Shown piece after piece: positions 25,593 through 34,672 of a stretch of DNA of 64,000 nucleotides. Below the pieces are notes generated by a model. It saw nothing but the letters and a program-made list of their open reading frames with translations, searched no databases and was not told the DNA's origin. Positions within the stretch are counted from its first letter, which is position 1. Every line of letters begins with the position of its first letter. A program made the position numbers and the translations under genes. The stretch spans positions 124,001-188,000 of the forward strand of contig NZ_JASJNC010000002.1 in the NCBI RefSeq assembly GCF_030065545.1, in the 5' to 3' direction. Source of the DNA: Marinicella marina. Lineage in GTDB: Bacteria; Pseudomonadota; Gammaproteobacteria; Xanthomonadales; Marinicellaceae.

Positions 25593-26120
25593 ATGAGAAA
25601 AACTATATCACTGCTTGGTTTGTTGGTGGTTTTTGGCGCCACGGCAAAGTCCAAGCAAGAAATAAATATCTTGGCAGATGCCACCATGCAAAGGTTCACT
25701 GAGGAAGTGGTCGGTGGACAACAGTTCCTTAATGGCGCCGCCGCTTACTTGGTTTTTCCACAAGTGCTCAAGGCAGGTCTGGGTATTGGTGGTGAATATG
25801 GCGAAGGGGTGTTGCGTGTAGGTGGACAAAACCTCGCTTACTATTCAACTGCTGCTGCTTCCATTGGCTTTCAGGCCGGGGCGCAATCAAAATCTGTGGT
25901 GGTGGTTTTCATGAGCCAAGAAGCATTGGATAATTTTCGCAATAAAAAAGGCTGGAAAGCCGGCGTGGATGGCTCTGTAGCAGTGATTAAATGGGGCGTG
26001 GGAGAAGACATCAACACTTTAGATATCAAGGATCCTGTGGTCGGTTTTGTCTTCAGCAACAAAGGACTGATGTTTAACCTAACGCTTGAAGGTTCTAAGT
26101 TCACTGAAATCAAGCGTTGA
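25593..26120 (+). CDS. SYLF/YSC84-domain protein
   Basis: 175 residues with a signal peptide (MRKTISLLGLLVVFGATAKS). The SYLF (YSC84) lipid-binding domain covers most of the rest: AAYLVFPQVLKAGLGIGGEYGEGVL, YYSTAAASIGFQAGAQSKSVVVVFM and the closing GVDGSVAVIKWGVGE. Eukaryotic members bind phosphoinositides; the bacterial role is not known, probably membrane-associated in the periplasm. ATG 25593 gives a normal signal peptide, so an upstream in-frame GTG is disfavoured. Convergent with the amidohydrolase, 16 nt apart. Confidence 0.85.
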   Translation: MRKTISLLGLLVVFGATAKSKQEINILADATMQRFTEEVVGGQQFLNGAAAYLVFPQVLKAGLGIGGEYGEGVLRVGGQNLAYYSTAAASIGFQAGAQSKSVVVVFMSQEALDNFRNKKGWKAGVDGSVAVIKWGVGEDINTLDIKDPVVGFVFSNKGLMFNLTLEGSKFTEIKR

Positions 26121-26136
26121 GTTTGAATATAAAGTT

Positions 26137-27393
26137 TTAGTTCTTGTAGATTTTGCCACCTTTCATCACAAACTGAACATTTTCAGTGGTTTTGATGTTT
26201 TCCAATGGGTTTTCATCGACCGCAATGAGGTCTGCAAGCAAGCCCGCTTTGATTTGTCCACGGTCAGCTTTCCCTAACAAGTCAGCGGCATTGATGGTGG
26301 CTGTGCGCAGTGCATCTGCCGCATCCATACCATGTTCCATCATGGCAGATAACTCATAAGCGTTTTGTCCGTGTGGAATCAAAGGTGAATCCGTACCCAA
26401 AGCAATCGGCACACCTGCTTTGATGGCTTTTTTCAAATTGGCTTGTGCCAAGGGCAATACGTATTCAGCTTTCTCAGCCAATTTTGGGTGTAATGTACTG
26501 GTGTCAATAAAGTCATCACAACCGGTGGTGGGCACCAAGTAGACTTTGTTTTTCTTCATCATTTTGATGCCTTCATCATCCAATAAGGAGCCGTGCTCAA
26601 TTGAGTGAACCCCAGCACGAATTGCTGCTTTGATGCCTTCGGTGCCGTGCGCATGGGCCGCCACGCGCATGCCATGCCGGTGGGTTTCTTCCACAATGGC
26701 TTGCATTTCAGCGTCACTGAGTTGTTGCGCACCGACTGAATCTTCCATTGAAAGCACCCCCGCGGTGGCGTGCATTTTAATCACTTTGGCGCCATTTTTG
26801 ATTTGGTAACGAACCGCGGCAATGGCTTCATCAGCACCATTGATGATACCATTTTTAGGTGTTTGCTCGATCAAGTCGGCAGCCAACCCCAGCGTTAAAT
26901 CGCCATGTCCGCCCTGGATACTGATCATGTGTCCGGCTGGGATGATCCTGGGTGCAACAATCCAGCCAGCATCGGAGGCTTGTGCTAAGGCCACATCAAT
27001 CATGTCAGTGGTGATATGCACTTGACCAATGTTTCTGACCGTAGTGAAACCAGCCAATAAAGTTTTTTCGGCATTCTTAGCGCCCCTTAATGCCCCTTTG
27101 CTGGCGGATTCTTTGGTCAAGATGTCATCAAAGCCACCATTGAAATCCAAATCTAAATGGGCATGCATGTCCATCAAGCCAGGTAAAATAATCTGTTCTC
27201 CCAGATCAATGACTTTGGCCTCAGCAGGTAAATTTTGAGGGTTGACAGCAGTGATCGTTTCGCCATCAATGACGATGTTTGCAGGCTGAATCAACTGACC
27301 TTGCTGCACATCAATGTAACCCTTGGCTTTAATCAATGTGGTTTCTGCTTGTAGGTTCAAGCTAATTGCTAACAGTATTAAAAATAATTTCAT
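26137..27393 (-). CDS. Exported amidohydrolase (imidazolonepropionase/prolidase-like)
   Basis: A metal-dependent hydrolase of 418 residues with a signal peptide (MKLFLILLAISLNLQA). Metal ligands of the amidohydrolase superfamily are visible: HAHLD after GLMDM, the Lys in KVIKMHATAG (carboxylated lysine candidate), VAAHAHG, SIEHG and the Asp in ALGTDSPL. Close relatives hydrolyse dipeptides (Xaa-Pro, Xaa-Arg type) or cyclic amides; the substrate cannot be assigned from the sequence. ATG 27393 directly follows an in-frame GTG; GGA is upstream. Confidence 0.88.
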   Translation of the reverse strand: MKLFLILLAISLNLQAETTLIKAKGYIDVQQGQLIQPANIVIDGETITAVNPQNLPAEAKVIDLGEQIILPGLMDMHAHLDLDFNGGFDDILTKESASKGALRGAKNAEKTLLAGFTTVRNIGQVHITTDMIDVALAQASDAGWIVAPRIIPAGHMISIQGGHGDLTLGLAADLIEQTPKNGIINGADEAIAAVRYQIKNGAKVIKMHATAGVLSMEDSVGAQQLSDAEMQAIVEETHRHGMRVAAHAHGTEGIKAAIRAGVHSIEHGSLLDDEGIKMMKKNKVYLVPTTGCDDFIDTSTLHPKLAEKAEYVLPLAQANLKKAIKAGVPIALGTDSPLIPHGQNAYELSAMMEHGMDAADALRTATINAADLLGKADRGQIKAGLLADLIAVDENPLENIKTTENVQFVMKGGKIYKN

Positions 27394-27522
27394 CACTTAT
27401 CCACTTGGTTTTTTGTTAAATTCTAACAGAGCAGGGCTTGTCATGGTGAGGTGATTTTGAATGGCGAGACTGGTTGTTGTGAATTGGTTTTCTGTTGCTC
27501 TATTTTATCAGCAATGAAATTA

Positions 27523-27552
27523 TTGCTGTTTGCCCAATCAGGTTTGTATAAG
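27523..27552 (+). promoter_or_regulatory. Candidate promoter of the lrgA-lrgB pair
   Basis: TTGCTG (27523-27528) and TATAAG (27547-27552) with 18 nt between, about 70 nt before the GTG start of the LrgA-like gene. Confidence 0.4.
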
Positions 27553-27630
27553 ATAGTAAAATTGAGGCGATTTAGACCAATGGCAACTGATGGTAGTTAA
27601 AGCAACCGATTCATTAGCGGAGGGCAGTTT

Positions 27631-27999
27631 GTGAAACTGATAATTGGCGTGATGGTGTTGATCACTTATGACCAAGTGGGAAAATGGTTGATGCAATCAT
27701 TGGACTGGCCCATTCCTGGATCAGTGGTGGGTATGATGTTGTTGTTTATCAGTTTGGTGTTGTTACCAAAGCCACCAGCGGCCTTGGTTCAATCATCGAA
27801 GTTTTTGCTGCGGCATTTGGGTTTGTTGTTTGTGCCTGCAGGTGTTGGCATCATGTTGTTGTATGACTTGGTGGCTGATGAATGGTTGGCGATGTTGGTC
27901 AGTATGGTGCTGAGCACTTTTGTTTCGCTGGTGTTCACTGCCTATTTGATGCAAGCCATGATACCGGTTGATGGCACAGAGGAATCTGATGGAAACTGA
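27631..27999 (+). CDS. LrgA/CidA-family holin-like membrane protein
   Basis: 122 residues with four TM segments and the CidA/LrgA features WPIPGSVVGMMLLF and LGLLFVPAGVGIM. Members oligomerise in the inner membrane and, with LrgB, affect cell lysis or export of small carboxylates such as pyruvate. The start is GTG with GGAGGG 6 nt upstream; no ATG fits. It overlaps the LrgB gene by 11 bases. Confidence 0.9.
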   Translation: MKLIIGVMVLITYDQVGKWLMQSLDWPIPGSVVGMMLLFISLVLLPKPPAALVQSSKFLLRHLGLLFVPAGVGIMLLYDLVADEWLAMLVSMVLSTFVSLVFTAYLMQAMIPVDGTEESDGN

Positions 28000-28717
28000 G
28001 TGGCTTGAGTTTTTATCTGACTGGTTTCCAAGTAATCCATTGTTTGGTTTGCTGGTGACTTGGCTGATTTATTGGTTGATTCAACAACTTTATTTGCGCC
28101 AACAGGCAGCGCCTTGGCTGCATCCGGTATTGTGGTCGATTGTGCTGATTATCATCCTGCTTTCAGTGGTAAAAATAGACTATGAGGTTTATTGGTCAGG
28201 TGGCCAAATACTGCATTTCTTTCTGGGGCCTGCCACGGTTGCTCTGGCTTGGCCCTTGTATCAACATTTAAACACCATCAGAAAATTGTGGTTGCCGGTG
28301 CTGGTCAGTGTCAGTTCAGGCGTTCTGGTCGGTGCCACCTCCGTCATTTATCTGGCGCAGTTGCTGGGAGCCAGTGAATTAACTCAGTTATCATTGGCAC
28401 CCAAATCGGTGACCACACCAGTGGCCATAGCCGTGACAGAACAGTTGGGTGGCTTGACTGCTCTGACCGCAGGTTTTGTTATCATCACTGGAGTGGTCGG
28501 GGCGATGTTTGGGGCGATGATTTTCAAAGCACTGGGCATTGTCGATCAGCGGGTCAAAGGCATAGCCATGGGTGTTTCAGCACACGGTGTTGGCACAGCC
28601 AGGGCTTGGCAAATTGATCATACCATGGGTGCATTTTCAGGATTGGCGATGGCCTTATCGGCCTTTTTGGTGGCTTTCATACTGCCACCTTGGTTGGGTA
28701 TATTAGGGATTCTTTGA
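27989..28717 (+). CDS. LrgB/CidB-family membrane protein
   Basis: 242 residues, multi-pass, with the LrgB core LAPKSVTTPVAIAVTEQLGG and the Gly-rich GVSAHGVGTARAWQ. It works with the overlapping LrgA-like protein. The ATG at 27989 has AGAGGA at 5 nt, which decides against an upstream in-frame TTG or ATG. It ends 8 nt from the convergent MscS-like gene, with no terminator hairpin in between. Confidence 0.92.
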   Translation: METEWLEFLSDWFPSNPLFGLLVTWLIYWLIQQLYLRQQAAPWLHPVLWSIVLIIILLSVVKIDYEVYWSGGQILHFFLGPATVALAWPLYQHLNTIRKLWLPVLVSVSSGVLVGATSVIYLAQLLGASELTQLSLAPKSVTTPVAIAVTEQLGGLTALTAGFVIITGVVGAMFGAMIFKALGIVDQRVKGIAMGVSAHGVGTARAWQIDHTMGAFSGLAMALSAFLVAFILPPWLGILGIL

Positions 28718-28724
28718 AGGTTGC

Positions 28725-29783
28725 TTATTGTATGGCTTGGTGGGTCAATGGAGTGGCCAGTGACAAGCCATGTTCGGTTTGTAAATCATAGGCTGCACGG
28801 TTGATGGCGAACCTGGCTTGGACGATGCGATATACCGATTCAACCCGATAATTCATGCGCCACTGGATGGCATGATCGCCCGGATTGACCAGCACCAATC
28901 TGGGCGTTTTTTCAGGGTCTAATTGTTTTTCCATCTCGCAGGCTTTTTGCCAAACGGCCTGGATGTAGGCCTCGACTTGTTCGGATGGGGTGTCATAACC
29001 AATGTTAAATTCAACATAGTCGTTCCAATAGTTGGCGTCGGTTTTGTTTAATATTTCAACCGGTACGGCGCGCAGTTTAGAGTTGGCGACGATGATGCTG
29101 TGTTTTTGAATCAAGTGATGAAAAGTGGTTTCTGTCAATGACATGCGTTTGATCACCGCCAATATATCCATCGAGGGGATGCGACAAACCACGCCGGGTG
29201 AAATTTGGCCTTGGTGTAGCATGATTAAACCGCTGACCGCATCGTGTGCCCAAGCTTCTTTGGTACCAAATAAAATCACCAGAATGCCACCAATCACTCC
29301 AGTGGCCTGTAACCAGGAAGTGACTTGCCAAATATTGATGATTAATAACAGCGAAACAGCGATGGTAATCAAAGTAATGATGATGAAACCCATTTCTGAT
29401 TGATAGGTTCGGGTCTTGGTATCCTTGCCATCAATGGTGCGTTGTTTGCCGTATTTCTTGATGGTCCAGGAATGGCCGAACTGGGTCAGCAAGTAACCCA
29501 ATAAAAAAACCAAACCTGTCTGTGAGACTTGTTTGAGGAATTCGCGTTGTCCGTAATCGTTGATGACATAATTCCACAACCAATCAAACAAATAGATTGA
29601 CAACAAAAAGATGTTCATCAGACGCAACAAACGGGCGCGTTTTGTATTCAATTCATCAGAGCCTGAAGGCACCACATGCTTGAACAGGAATCCTGCAATA
29701 ATAAATATGCTGATGTTCAACACAATGGCCAATTTGCCAAAAACTGACAGGCCGGTGAAGTAAGCTATCAGTGACTCAATCAT
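28725..29783 (-). CDS. MscS-like mechanosensitive channel family protein
   Basis: 352 residues. Four to five TM segments (about 17-37, 53-73, 85-105, 130-150, 155-175) precede an MscS-type pore and beta domain: TGVIGGILVILFGTKEAWAHDAVSGLIMLHQGQISPG, read here as the pore helix and start of the beta domain, then IKRMSLTETTF and VANSKLRAVPVEI. The C-terminal alpha/beta domain has EFNIGYDTPSEQVEAYIQ. The pore helix is less glycine/alanine-regular than E. coli MscS, so gating may differ. The start ATG overlaps the stop of the upstream dehydrogenase (ATGA). Last gene of the glyA operon. Confidence 0.82.
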   Translation of the reverse strand: MIESLIAYFTGLSVFGKLAIVLNISIFIIAGFLFKHVVPSGSDELNTKRARLLRLMNIFLLSIYLFDWLWNYVINDYGQREFLKQVSQTGLVFLLGYLLTQFGHSWTIKKYGKQRTIDGKDTKTRTYQSEMGFIIITLITIAVSLLLIINIWQVTSWLQATGVIGGILVILFGTKEAWAHDAVSGLIMLHQGQISPGVVCRIPSMDILAVIKRMSLTETTFHHLIQKHSIIVANSKLRAVPVEILNKTDANYWNDYVEFNIGYDTPSEQVEAYIQAVWQKACEMEKQLDPEKTPRLVLVNPGDHAIQWRMNYRVESVYRIVQARFAINRAAYDLQTEHGLSLATPLTHQAIQ

Positions 29784-30862
29784 ACCGCTTTGATGTTGAT
29801 GTTGTGAGTGGCCAACTCTGACATGATGTGTGCAAACCAGCTTGGGTTTTGTCCGATGATCTCTGGCGGTAACACCCCCTTGGGTAATTCATTGTTCAGC
29901 GCCAACCTGACACCTGCGGCACAGGTATAACCAGTGGTTCTGGCCATGGAGGAAACGTTGTTTTGCTGGTCGTAGTGATCAATTAATTGGTAGGTTTCGG
30001 CATGTGGTTTGCCATTCTTGACACCTGAGGCGGAGATTTCCATGACGGTTAAATCTGGCTCGTTTTCATCGAATTGCCATTGTTCCAGTAAGACCTTGGC
30101 GGTGGCATCTCGGTGTTCGGGTTTGAAAAATCCGGCGTCGATGAGTTGTTGGATTAAAGTGGCATGACCGTTGTAACGCACGGTTTTTTCAGCCATGGTG
30201 GGGATATTGACGGTTTGTAGCAATGAGCGCAAACCGTCGGTATTAAAGGCTTCCATATGGCCCACACCTTTGAAATACAAAGACTCTATTTCACTCATCG
30301 CAGGCAAGATTATTTCTTTGCCTTCACGACGCATGCGTGCAGGGCGGGTATATTCTTCGATCACATCCAATGGTGCGAATGGCGCTTTGTATTCAAATGG
30401 TTTGAGTCGTTCCACCGGTACACCACCGACTTTACAAGCAAAAGCATCTACTTGGTCAAACTGTTGCACAAAGTGACCCGCGTATAAATTTGAAATACCT
30501 GGAGCCAGGCCAAAATCAACCAGTGCGGTCACACCGTTGGTTTTGGCCAGTTCATTCAAGGCCAAAGCATCCTCAGCAAAGAATGAAATATCAACAATCA
30601 TTTTGTTCAATTCAATCAGTGCTTTGAGGCGATCAAAGCCAAGCAAACTGGGTAGTGCTCCCACCACCACGTCAAAAGGTTGTACTAGATTTTTCAGGCT
30701 TTCATCATCACAAGCATCAGCTGCCACCAACTGACAATCTGAGTGCAAATAATCCAAGTGGTCAATACTTAAGTCTGCCAGCGTCACAGCATGATCTGCA
30801 CTTAAGTTCTTGGCGATCGCTGCACCAATTCTGCCACCACCCAATACCAATACTTTTTTCAT
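29780..30862 (-). CDS. Saccharopine dehydrogenase-like NAD(P)-dependent oxidoreductase
   Basis: 360 residues. An N-terminal Rossmann fold (KKVLVLGGGRIGAAIAKNL) and a second-domain pattern (VDISFFAEDALALNELAK, DFGLAPGISNLYAGH) match the saccharopine dehydrogenase / lysine 6-dehydrogenase family. The C-terminal domain includes KGVGHMEAFNTDGLRSLL and ARTTGYTCAAGVRLAL. The substrate is probably an amino-acid-derived imine, but cannot be fixed. The ATG overlaps the pgpA stop (TGATG). Fifth gene in the compact glyA-nusB-thiL-pgpA operon. Confidence 0.85.
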   Translation of the reverse strand: MKKVLVLGGGRIGAAIAKNLSADHAVTLADLSIDHLDYLHSDCQLVAADACDDESLKNLVQPFDVVVGALPSLLGFDRLKALIELNKMIVDISFFAEDALALNELAKTNGVTALVDFGLAPGISNLYAGHFVQQFDQVDAFACKVGGVPVERLKPFEYKAPFAPLDVIEEYTRPARMRREGKEIILPAMSEIESLYFKGVGHMEAFNTDGLRSLLQTVNIPTMAEKTVRYNGHATLIQQLIDAGFFKPEHRDATAKVLLEQWQFDENEPDLTVMEISASGVKNGKPHAETYQLIDHYDQQNNVSSMARTTGYTCAAGVRLALNNELPKGVLPPEIIGQNPSWFAHIMSELATHNINIKAV

Positions 30863-31356
30863 CAATAATAACTCACAATTAAATACAAAATCAGCCAGGC
30901 ATAGAGCCCAGCAATCACATCATCTATCATGATGCCAAAACCGCCTTTGACATGCTGATCTAACCATTTTATCGGAAAAGGCTTGATGATATCAAAAAAC
31001 CTGAACAGCACAAATCCCAGTAACAACCACTGCCAATGCCAAGGAATCAAAAACATGGTGAGCCAAAAGCCAACGAATTCATCCCAAACAATACCACCGT
31101 GATCATGTACCCCCAGGTTCTTACTGGCTTGCTCACAGATATAAACTCCGGCTACAAATGTCACCACCAACATCAATAGATAATATGGCCAACTCAAGCC
31201 CATCATCAGCAGATACAAAGGAATAGCTGCCAGGGTACCAAAAGTACCCGGTGCTTTCGGGGCCAAGCCGCTGCCAAAGCCAAAAGCCAAAAAGCCAGTT
31301 GGTGTGGTTAATGCCACTTGTTTGGTTCTGCTCGTTAAATCAGCGTTTTTCATCAT
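30862..31356 (-). CDS. pgpA: Phosphatidylglycerophosphatase A
   Basis: Dephosphorylates phosphatidylglycerol phosphate at the inner membrane in phospholipid synthesis. 164 residues with the PgpA motifs GFGSGLAPKAPGTFGTL, ASKNLGVHDHGGIVWDEFVGFW and RFFDIIKPFPIKWLD, ending GGFGIMIDDVIAG. The start (ATG at 31356 or 31353) lies inside the 3' end of thiL, a thiL-pgpA overlap common in gammaproteobacteria. Confidence 0.95.
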   Translation of the reverse strand: MMKNADLTSRTKQVALTTPTGFLAFGFGSGLAPKAPGTFGTLAAIPLYLLMMGLSWPYYLLMLVVTFVAGVYICEQASKNLGVHDHGGIVWDEFVGFWLTMFLIPWHWQWLLLGFVLFRFFDIIKPFPIKWLDQHVKGGFGIMIDDVIAGLYAWLILYLIVSYY

Positions 31357-32275
31357 CGAAATGTTGGTAACCTTTGAAGTTGGTGGTGATGGGTTGGTGG
31401 TGATGCAAAACCATCACCACATCAGATTCTTTGTTGGGCGGTTCAATAATTTGGCCAATGATGTGACAATCCTCAGGCAGCTCGTCTTCAGCCTCGGCAT
31501 TGATGGTGAAGCACAATTGATAATCATCGCCACCAGCCAACACATAGGCCATCCAGTTTTTGTCTTTTTGAATGATCGAGTTAATGGGGACCTGCGATAA
31601 TTCAATCACTGCGGCCAAGTTGCTGGCGCGACAAATGTGACCCAAGTCAACCATCAAACCATCAGAGACATCAATCATGGCGGTGGCTAGGTGGGTGATG
31701 TTCTTGGCCACATCCAAACGGGGTTCAGGTTGTTTTAATTGTTGGTTACAGGCTTTTGATCGTCGCGGATTGTGCAAAGCAAAGGCGGCTGAACCTATTT
31801 CACCGGTCACCACCACCAAATCATGCAAATTCGCACCATCACGACGAATGGCATTGGAGGTTTCGCCCATTACAGTCACCGCAATGCTCAGAGGTCCCTG
31901 AGTGGTATCACCGCCAATCAACTGCACTTGGTACTTGGCCAACAGCGCCGCAAAGCCTTTGATGAAGCCATTGATCCATTTGCGGTTGATATCTGGTAAA
32001 GTCAGGTTCAACAGCACCCATTTCGGCGTCGCTCCCATGGCCGCCATGTCACTTAAATTAACTGCCAAGGCTTTGTGGCCAATGTGTATAGCTTGATCTG
32101 TCTCTTTGAAATGTACGCCAGCGACCAATGTATCAGTGGATACAGTGAGTTGGCAGTCGGGGTTGGGCTGTAGGATGGCAGCGTCATCTCCAATCCCTAA
32201 AACAGTGCCAGCAGTGGTGGTGTCACACTGGCGTTTGATTTGTTCAATGAGGTCAAATTCAGCGATAAATGACAG
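31340..32275 (-). CDS. thiL: Thiamine-monophosphate kinase with a non-canonical start codon
   Basis: Phosphorylates thiamine monophosphate to thiamine pyrophosphate. About 311 residues. N-terminal EFDLIEQIKRQ, the metal/ATP motif LGIGDDAAIL and STDTLVAGVHF, then LNLTLPDINR and the late VLAGGDDYQLCF all match ThiL. There is no ATG, GTG or TTG between the nusB stop (TAA, 32287-32285) and TTG 32128, and starting at 32128 would remove the essential GDD motif. The annotated start is CTG 32275, which sits directly after AAAAGG; ATC 32266, 9 nt after AGG, is the alternative. nusB and thiL share one reading frame, separated only by that TAA. Confidence 0.88.
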   Translation of the reverse strand: MSFIAEFDLIEQIKRQCDTTTAGTVLGIGDDAAILQPNPDCQLTVSTDTLVAGVHFKETDQAIHIGHKALAVNLSDMAAMGATPKWVLLNLTLPDINRKWINGFIKGFAALLAKYQVQLIGGDTTQGPLSIAVTVMGETSNAIRRDGANLHDLVVVTGEIGSAAFALHNPRRSKACNQQLKQPEPRLDVAKNITHLATAMIDVSDGLMVDLGHICRASNLAAVIELSQVPINSIIQKDKNWMAYVLAGGDDYQLCFTINAEAEDELPEDCHIIGQIIEPPNKESDVVMVLHHHQPITTNFKGYQHFDDEKR

Positions 32276-32284
32276 CCTTTTGTT

Positions 32285-32749
32285 TTACTTGGTTTGTGCT
32301 GCTATTTCAGCCTTTCTGGTGGCAGCTGCCACTTTGGTCAGAACCCCATTGACGAAAATGTGTCCGCCTTCGGCACCAAACTCAGTGGCCATTAAAATGG
32401 CCTCGTTGATGATCACTTTGAATGGTGTTTCAATGTGTTTGATCAGTTCGTAAGTGGCCATGGTCAGCACCGCATATTCGACCGCCCCCAAAGATGATTT
32501 TTCACGTCCCAGATGAGGATCAATGTGGGCCTCGATTTCATCTTTATTGGTTTCAATGTAGCGCAAGGCTGATTTGAAGAATTCAGTGTCTACTTTGTTG
32601 AAATCTTGTTCTTCTAAGAATTGATCAATGACCACACGAGCCGTCATGTCGTTGTAGTGAATCTGGTACAAAGCCTGTACCAAGCGTTTACGGGCGCGGT
32701 GTTTTCTGGCCAGCGGTTCAGGGATTCTTTTGGTTTTTTTATGCATCAT
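32285..32749 (-). CDS. nusB: Transcription antitermination protein NusB
   Basis: 154 residues, all-helical NusB fold: ARKRLVQALYQIHYN, the IDPHLGREKSSLGAVEYAVL core and the INEAILMATEFGAEGGHIFVNGVL C-terminal helix pair. It forms the BoxA-binding NusB-NusE complex in rRNA antitermination. It lies 3 nt after glyA's stop, rather than behind the riboflavin genes usual for nusB. The thiL frame continues in the same phase after its stop. Confidence 0.94.
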   Translation of the reverse strand: MMHKKTKRIPEPLARKHRARKRLVQALYQIHYNDMTARVVIDQFLEEQDFNKVDTEFFKSALRYIETNKDEIEAHIDPHLGREKSSLGAVEYAVLTMATYELIKHIETPFKVIINEAILMATEFGAEGGHIFVNGVLTKVAAATRKAEIAAQTK

Positions 32750-32752
32750 GTT

Positions 32753-34006
32753 TTATCCGTAAACTGGAAACTCACGGCACAGTTTCGACACTTTGTCGCG
32801 AACGGTGGCGGTGGTTTCTTCGTTGTCCATGTCATCAAGGATATCACACATCCAGTGGGTCATGGCAGTGAATTCTTCCTCTCCAAAGCCTCTGGTGGTG
32901 CCAGCTGGGGTGCCGAATCGTAAACCACTGGTTACAAACGGTGATTTAGGGTCATTAGGCACCGAGTTTTTGTTGACTGTGATGTGTGCTGCGCCCAAAC
33001 GTGCTTCGGCATCTTTGCCGGTGATGTCCTTGTCTACTAAATCAAGCAAGAACAAATGGTTTTCAGTGCCTCCTGAGACCACTTTGTAGCCGCGTTCCAT
33101 AAACACCTTTGCCATCACTTGGGCATTTTTTATCACTTGTGCCTGATAGGTCTTAAATGCCGGTTCCAAGGCTTCTTTGAAAGCCACCGCCTTGGCAGCA
33201 ATGACATGCATCAAAGGTCCACCTTGGATGCCAGGGAAGACCAATGAGTTTAATTTCTTTTGTAGTTCTGGATTGGCCTTGGCCAAGATAATACCGCCTC
33301 TGGGACCACGCAAAGTTTTGTGGGTGGTGGATGTGGTGACATCCGCAATGTTAACGGGTGAAGGGTATACGCCTGCAGCAACCAAGCCAGCGACATGCGC
33401 CATATCCACTAAGAAGTAGGCACCCACTTCATCGGCAATGTCTCTGAATTTTTGCCAGTCAATGCGTTTAGAGTAAGCTGAAAAACCGCCAATGATTAAT
33501 TTAGGCCGATGTTCCAGTGCCAATTTTCTGACTTCATCAAAATCAATTTCACCAGTTTCCTCATCAATGCCGTATTGGATGGCGTTGTATAGTTTACCGG
33601 AGACATTGACCTTGGCACCATGGGTTAAATGGCCGCCATGCGCCAATGACATACCTAAGATGGTATCGCCGGGTTGTAACAAAGCATGAAAAACCGCTTG
33701 ATTGGCCTGTGAGCCGGAATGAGGTTGGACATTGGCGTAGTCGGCTTGAAATAATTCTTTCACGCGAGCAATGGCCAATTCCTCTGCCACATCAACGTGT
33801 TCACAGCCGCCATAATACCTTTTGCCTGGGTAACCTTCGGCATATTTATTGGTCATTTGTGAGCCTTGTGCTTCCATCACGGCTGGCGAAGCATAATTTT
33901 CTGAAGCGATCAGTTCAATGTGGTCTTCTTGGCGTTGGTCTTCTGCTTCGATGGCTGCAGCCAACTCCGGGTCAACTTGGGCTATGGTTTTTCTTTTATC
34001 AAACAT
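32753..34006 (-). CDS. glyA: Serine hydroxymethyltransferase
   Basis: Interconverts serine and glycine with tetrahydrofolate, supplying one-carbon units. 417 residues, the standard bacterial length when started at ATG 34006 ([10 protein letters not shown] aligns with E. coli MLKREMNIAD). [24 protein letters not shown] and the PLP lysine in [15 protein letters not shown] are all present. An ATG at 34024 would lie only about 7 nt from the likely transcription start. First gene of the glyA-nusB-thiL-pgpA operon. Confidence 0.96.
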   Translation of the reverse strand: MFDKRKTIAQVDPELAAAIEAEDQRQEDHIELIASENYASPAVMEAQGSQMTNKYAEGYPGKRYYGGCEHVDVAEELAIARVKELFQADYANVQPHSGSQANQAVFHALLQPGDTILGMSLAHGGHLTHGAKVNVSGKLYNAIQYGIDEETGEIDFDEVRKLALEHRPKLIIGGFSAYSKRIDWQKFRDIADEVGAYFLVDMAHVAGLVAAGVYPSPVNIADVTTSTTHKTLRGPRGGIILAKANPELQKKLNSLVFPGIQGGPLMHVIAAKAVAFKEALEPAFKTYQAQVIKNAQVMAKVFMERGYKVVSGGTENHLFLLDLVDKDITGKDAEARLGAAHITVNKNSVPNDPKSPFVTSGLRFGTPAGTTRGFGEEEFTAMTHWMCDILDDMDNEETTATVRDKVSKLCREFPVYG

Positions 34007-34037
34007 GGTGTTCAGTGGATACATTCAGGAAAGCGGT

Positions 34038-34066
34038 ATTTTACCTTGATAGTTGCTCAGTGTCAT
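34038..34066 (-). promoter_or_regulatory. Promoter of the glyA operon
   Basis: On the minus strand ATGACA (34066-34061) and TAAAAT (34043-34038) are 17 nt apart, each 5 of 6 to consensus. The expected start near 34031 gives a 25-nt leader to the glyA ATG at 34006. Confidence 0.6.
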
Positions 34067-34113
34067 CAATAGATGAGCGTGCTTTTCAGACGATGTTGAA
34101 ACCTCAGCCTGGG

Positions 34114-34545
34114 CTAAAAAGGTTTGGCAATCACCAGATAAATGATAGCGAATAAGGCAAAAGCAGGAATTTCGTTGAACACGCGGAACCACACGTGGCT
34201 GCGGGTTTCAGTTCCGGCATTGAAGTTGTGGTGAATTTTGATGCACCAATAATGGTAAAAAACCAGTAAGGCCACCAATATCAATTTGGCGATCAGCCAG
34301 CCCTGTTGGATATAAACTAACCAACTGCCACCGGCCAAGGAGTACACCAACAAAACAGCTGATATCAATGTGCCCCAAAAAGTGAATCGCATCATTTTAA
34401 TCAGTCGGTGCTCCATACCAGCTAGTAAAGCCACTTCCTTGGCGTCGGTGAGGTTGGCGTGATTTACAAACAGCCTGGGTAAATAAAACAGGCAGGCAAA
34501 CCAACTGACCACAAAAAAGATATGAAAGGTCTTAAACCATAACAT
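34114..34545 (-). CDS. hemJ: HemJ-type protoporphyrinogen IX oxidase (UPF0093)
   Basis: 143-residue membrane protein with four to five TM segments. The N-terminal MLWFKTFHIFFVVSWFACLFYLPRLFV (His and the FYLPRLFV motif) and the C-terminal WFRVFNEIPAFALFAIIYLVI are diagnostic of HemJ, which oxidises protoporphyrinogen IX in haem synthesis. ATG 34545 with AAGGA at 8 nt excludes an in-frame TTG further up. It precedes glyA in the same direction but the glyA promoter lies between them. Confidence 0.9.
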   Translation of the reverse strand: MLWFKTFHIFFVVSWFACLFYLPRLFVNHANLTDAKEVALLAGMEHRLIKMMRFTFWGTLISAVLLVYSLAGGSWLVYIQQGWLIAKLILVALLVFYHYWCIKIHHNFNAGTETRSHVWFRVFNEIPAFALFAIIYLVIAKPF

Positions 34546-34633
34546 TGGATGGTTCCTTTGAAACAAATATGTTCATATAGGGGTGCGGTTGATTCTGCAT
34601 CGGTGTCTGTTTAACCTGATTCTACTGTGCTGG

Positions 34634-34642
34634 TGGTATAAT
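34634..34642 (+). promoter_or_regulatory. Extended -10 promoter of the DUF6776-bactofilin-erpA unit
   Basis: TGGTATAAT (34634-34642) is a perfect extended -10 element. The start would be near 34649, 24 nt before the GTG codon. No good -35 is seen, which extended -10 promoters tolerate. Confidence 0.5.
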
Positions 34643-34672
34643 GCCGTTTTTTTACTCAAACAACAAGTCTAA

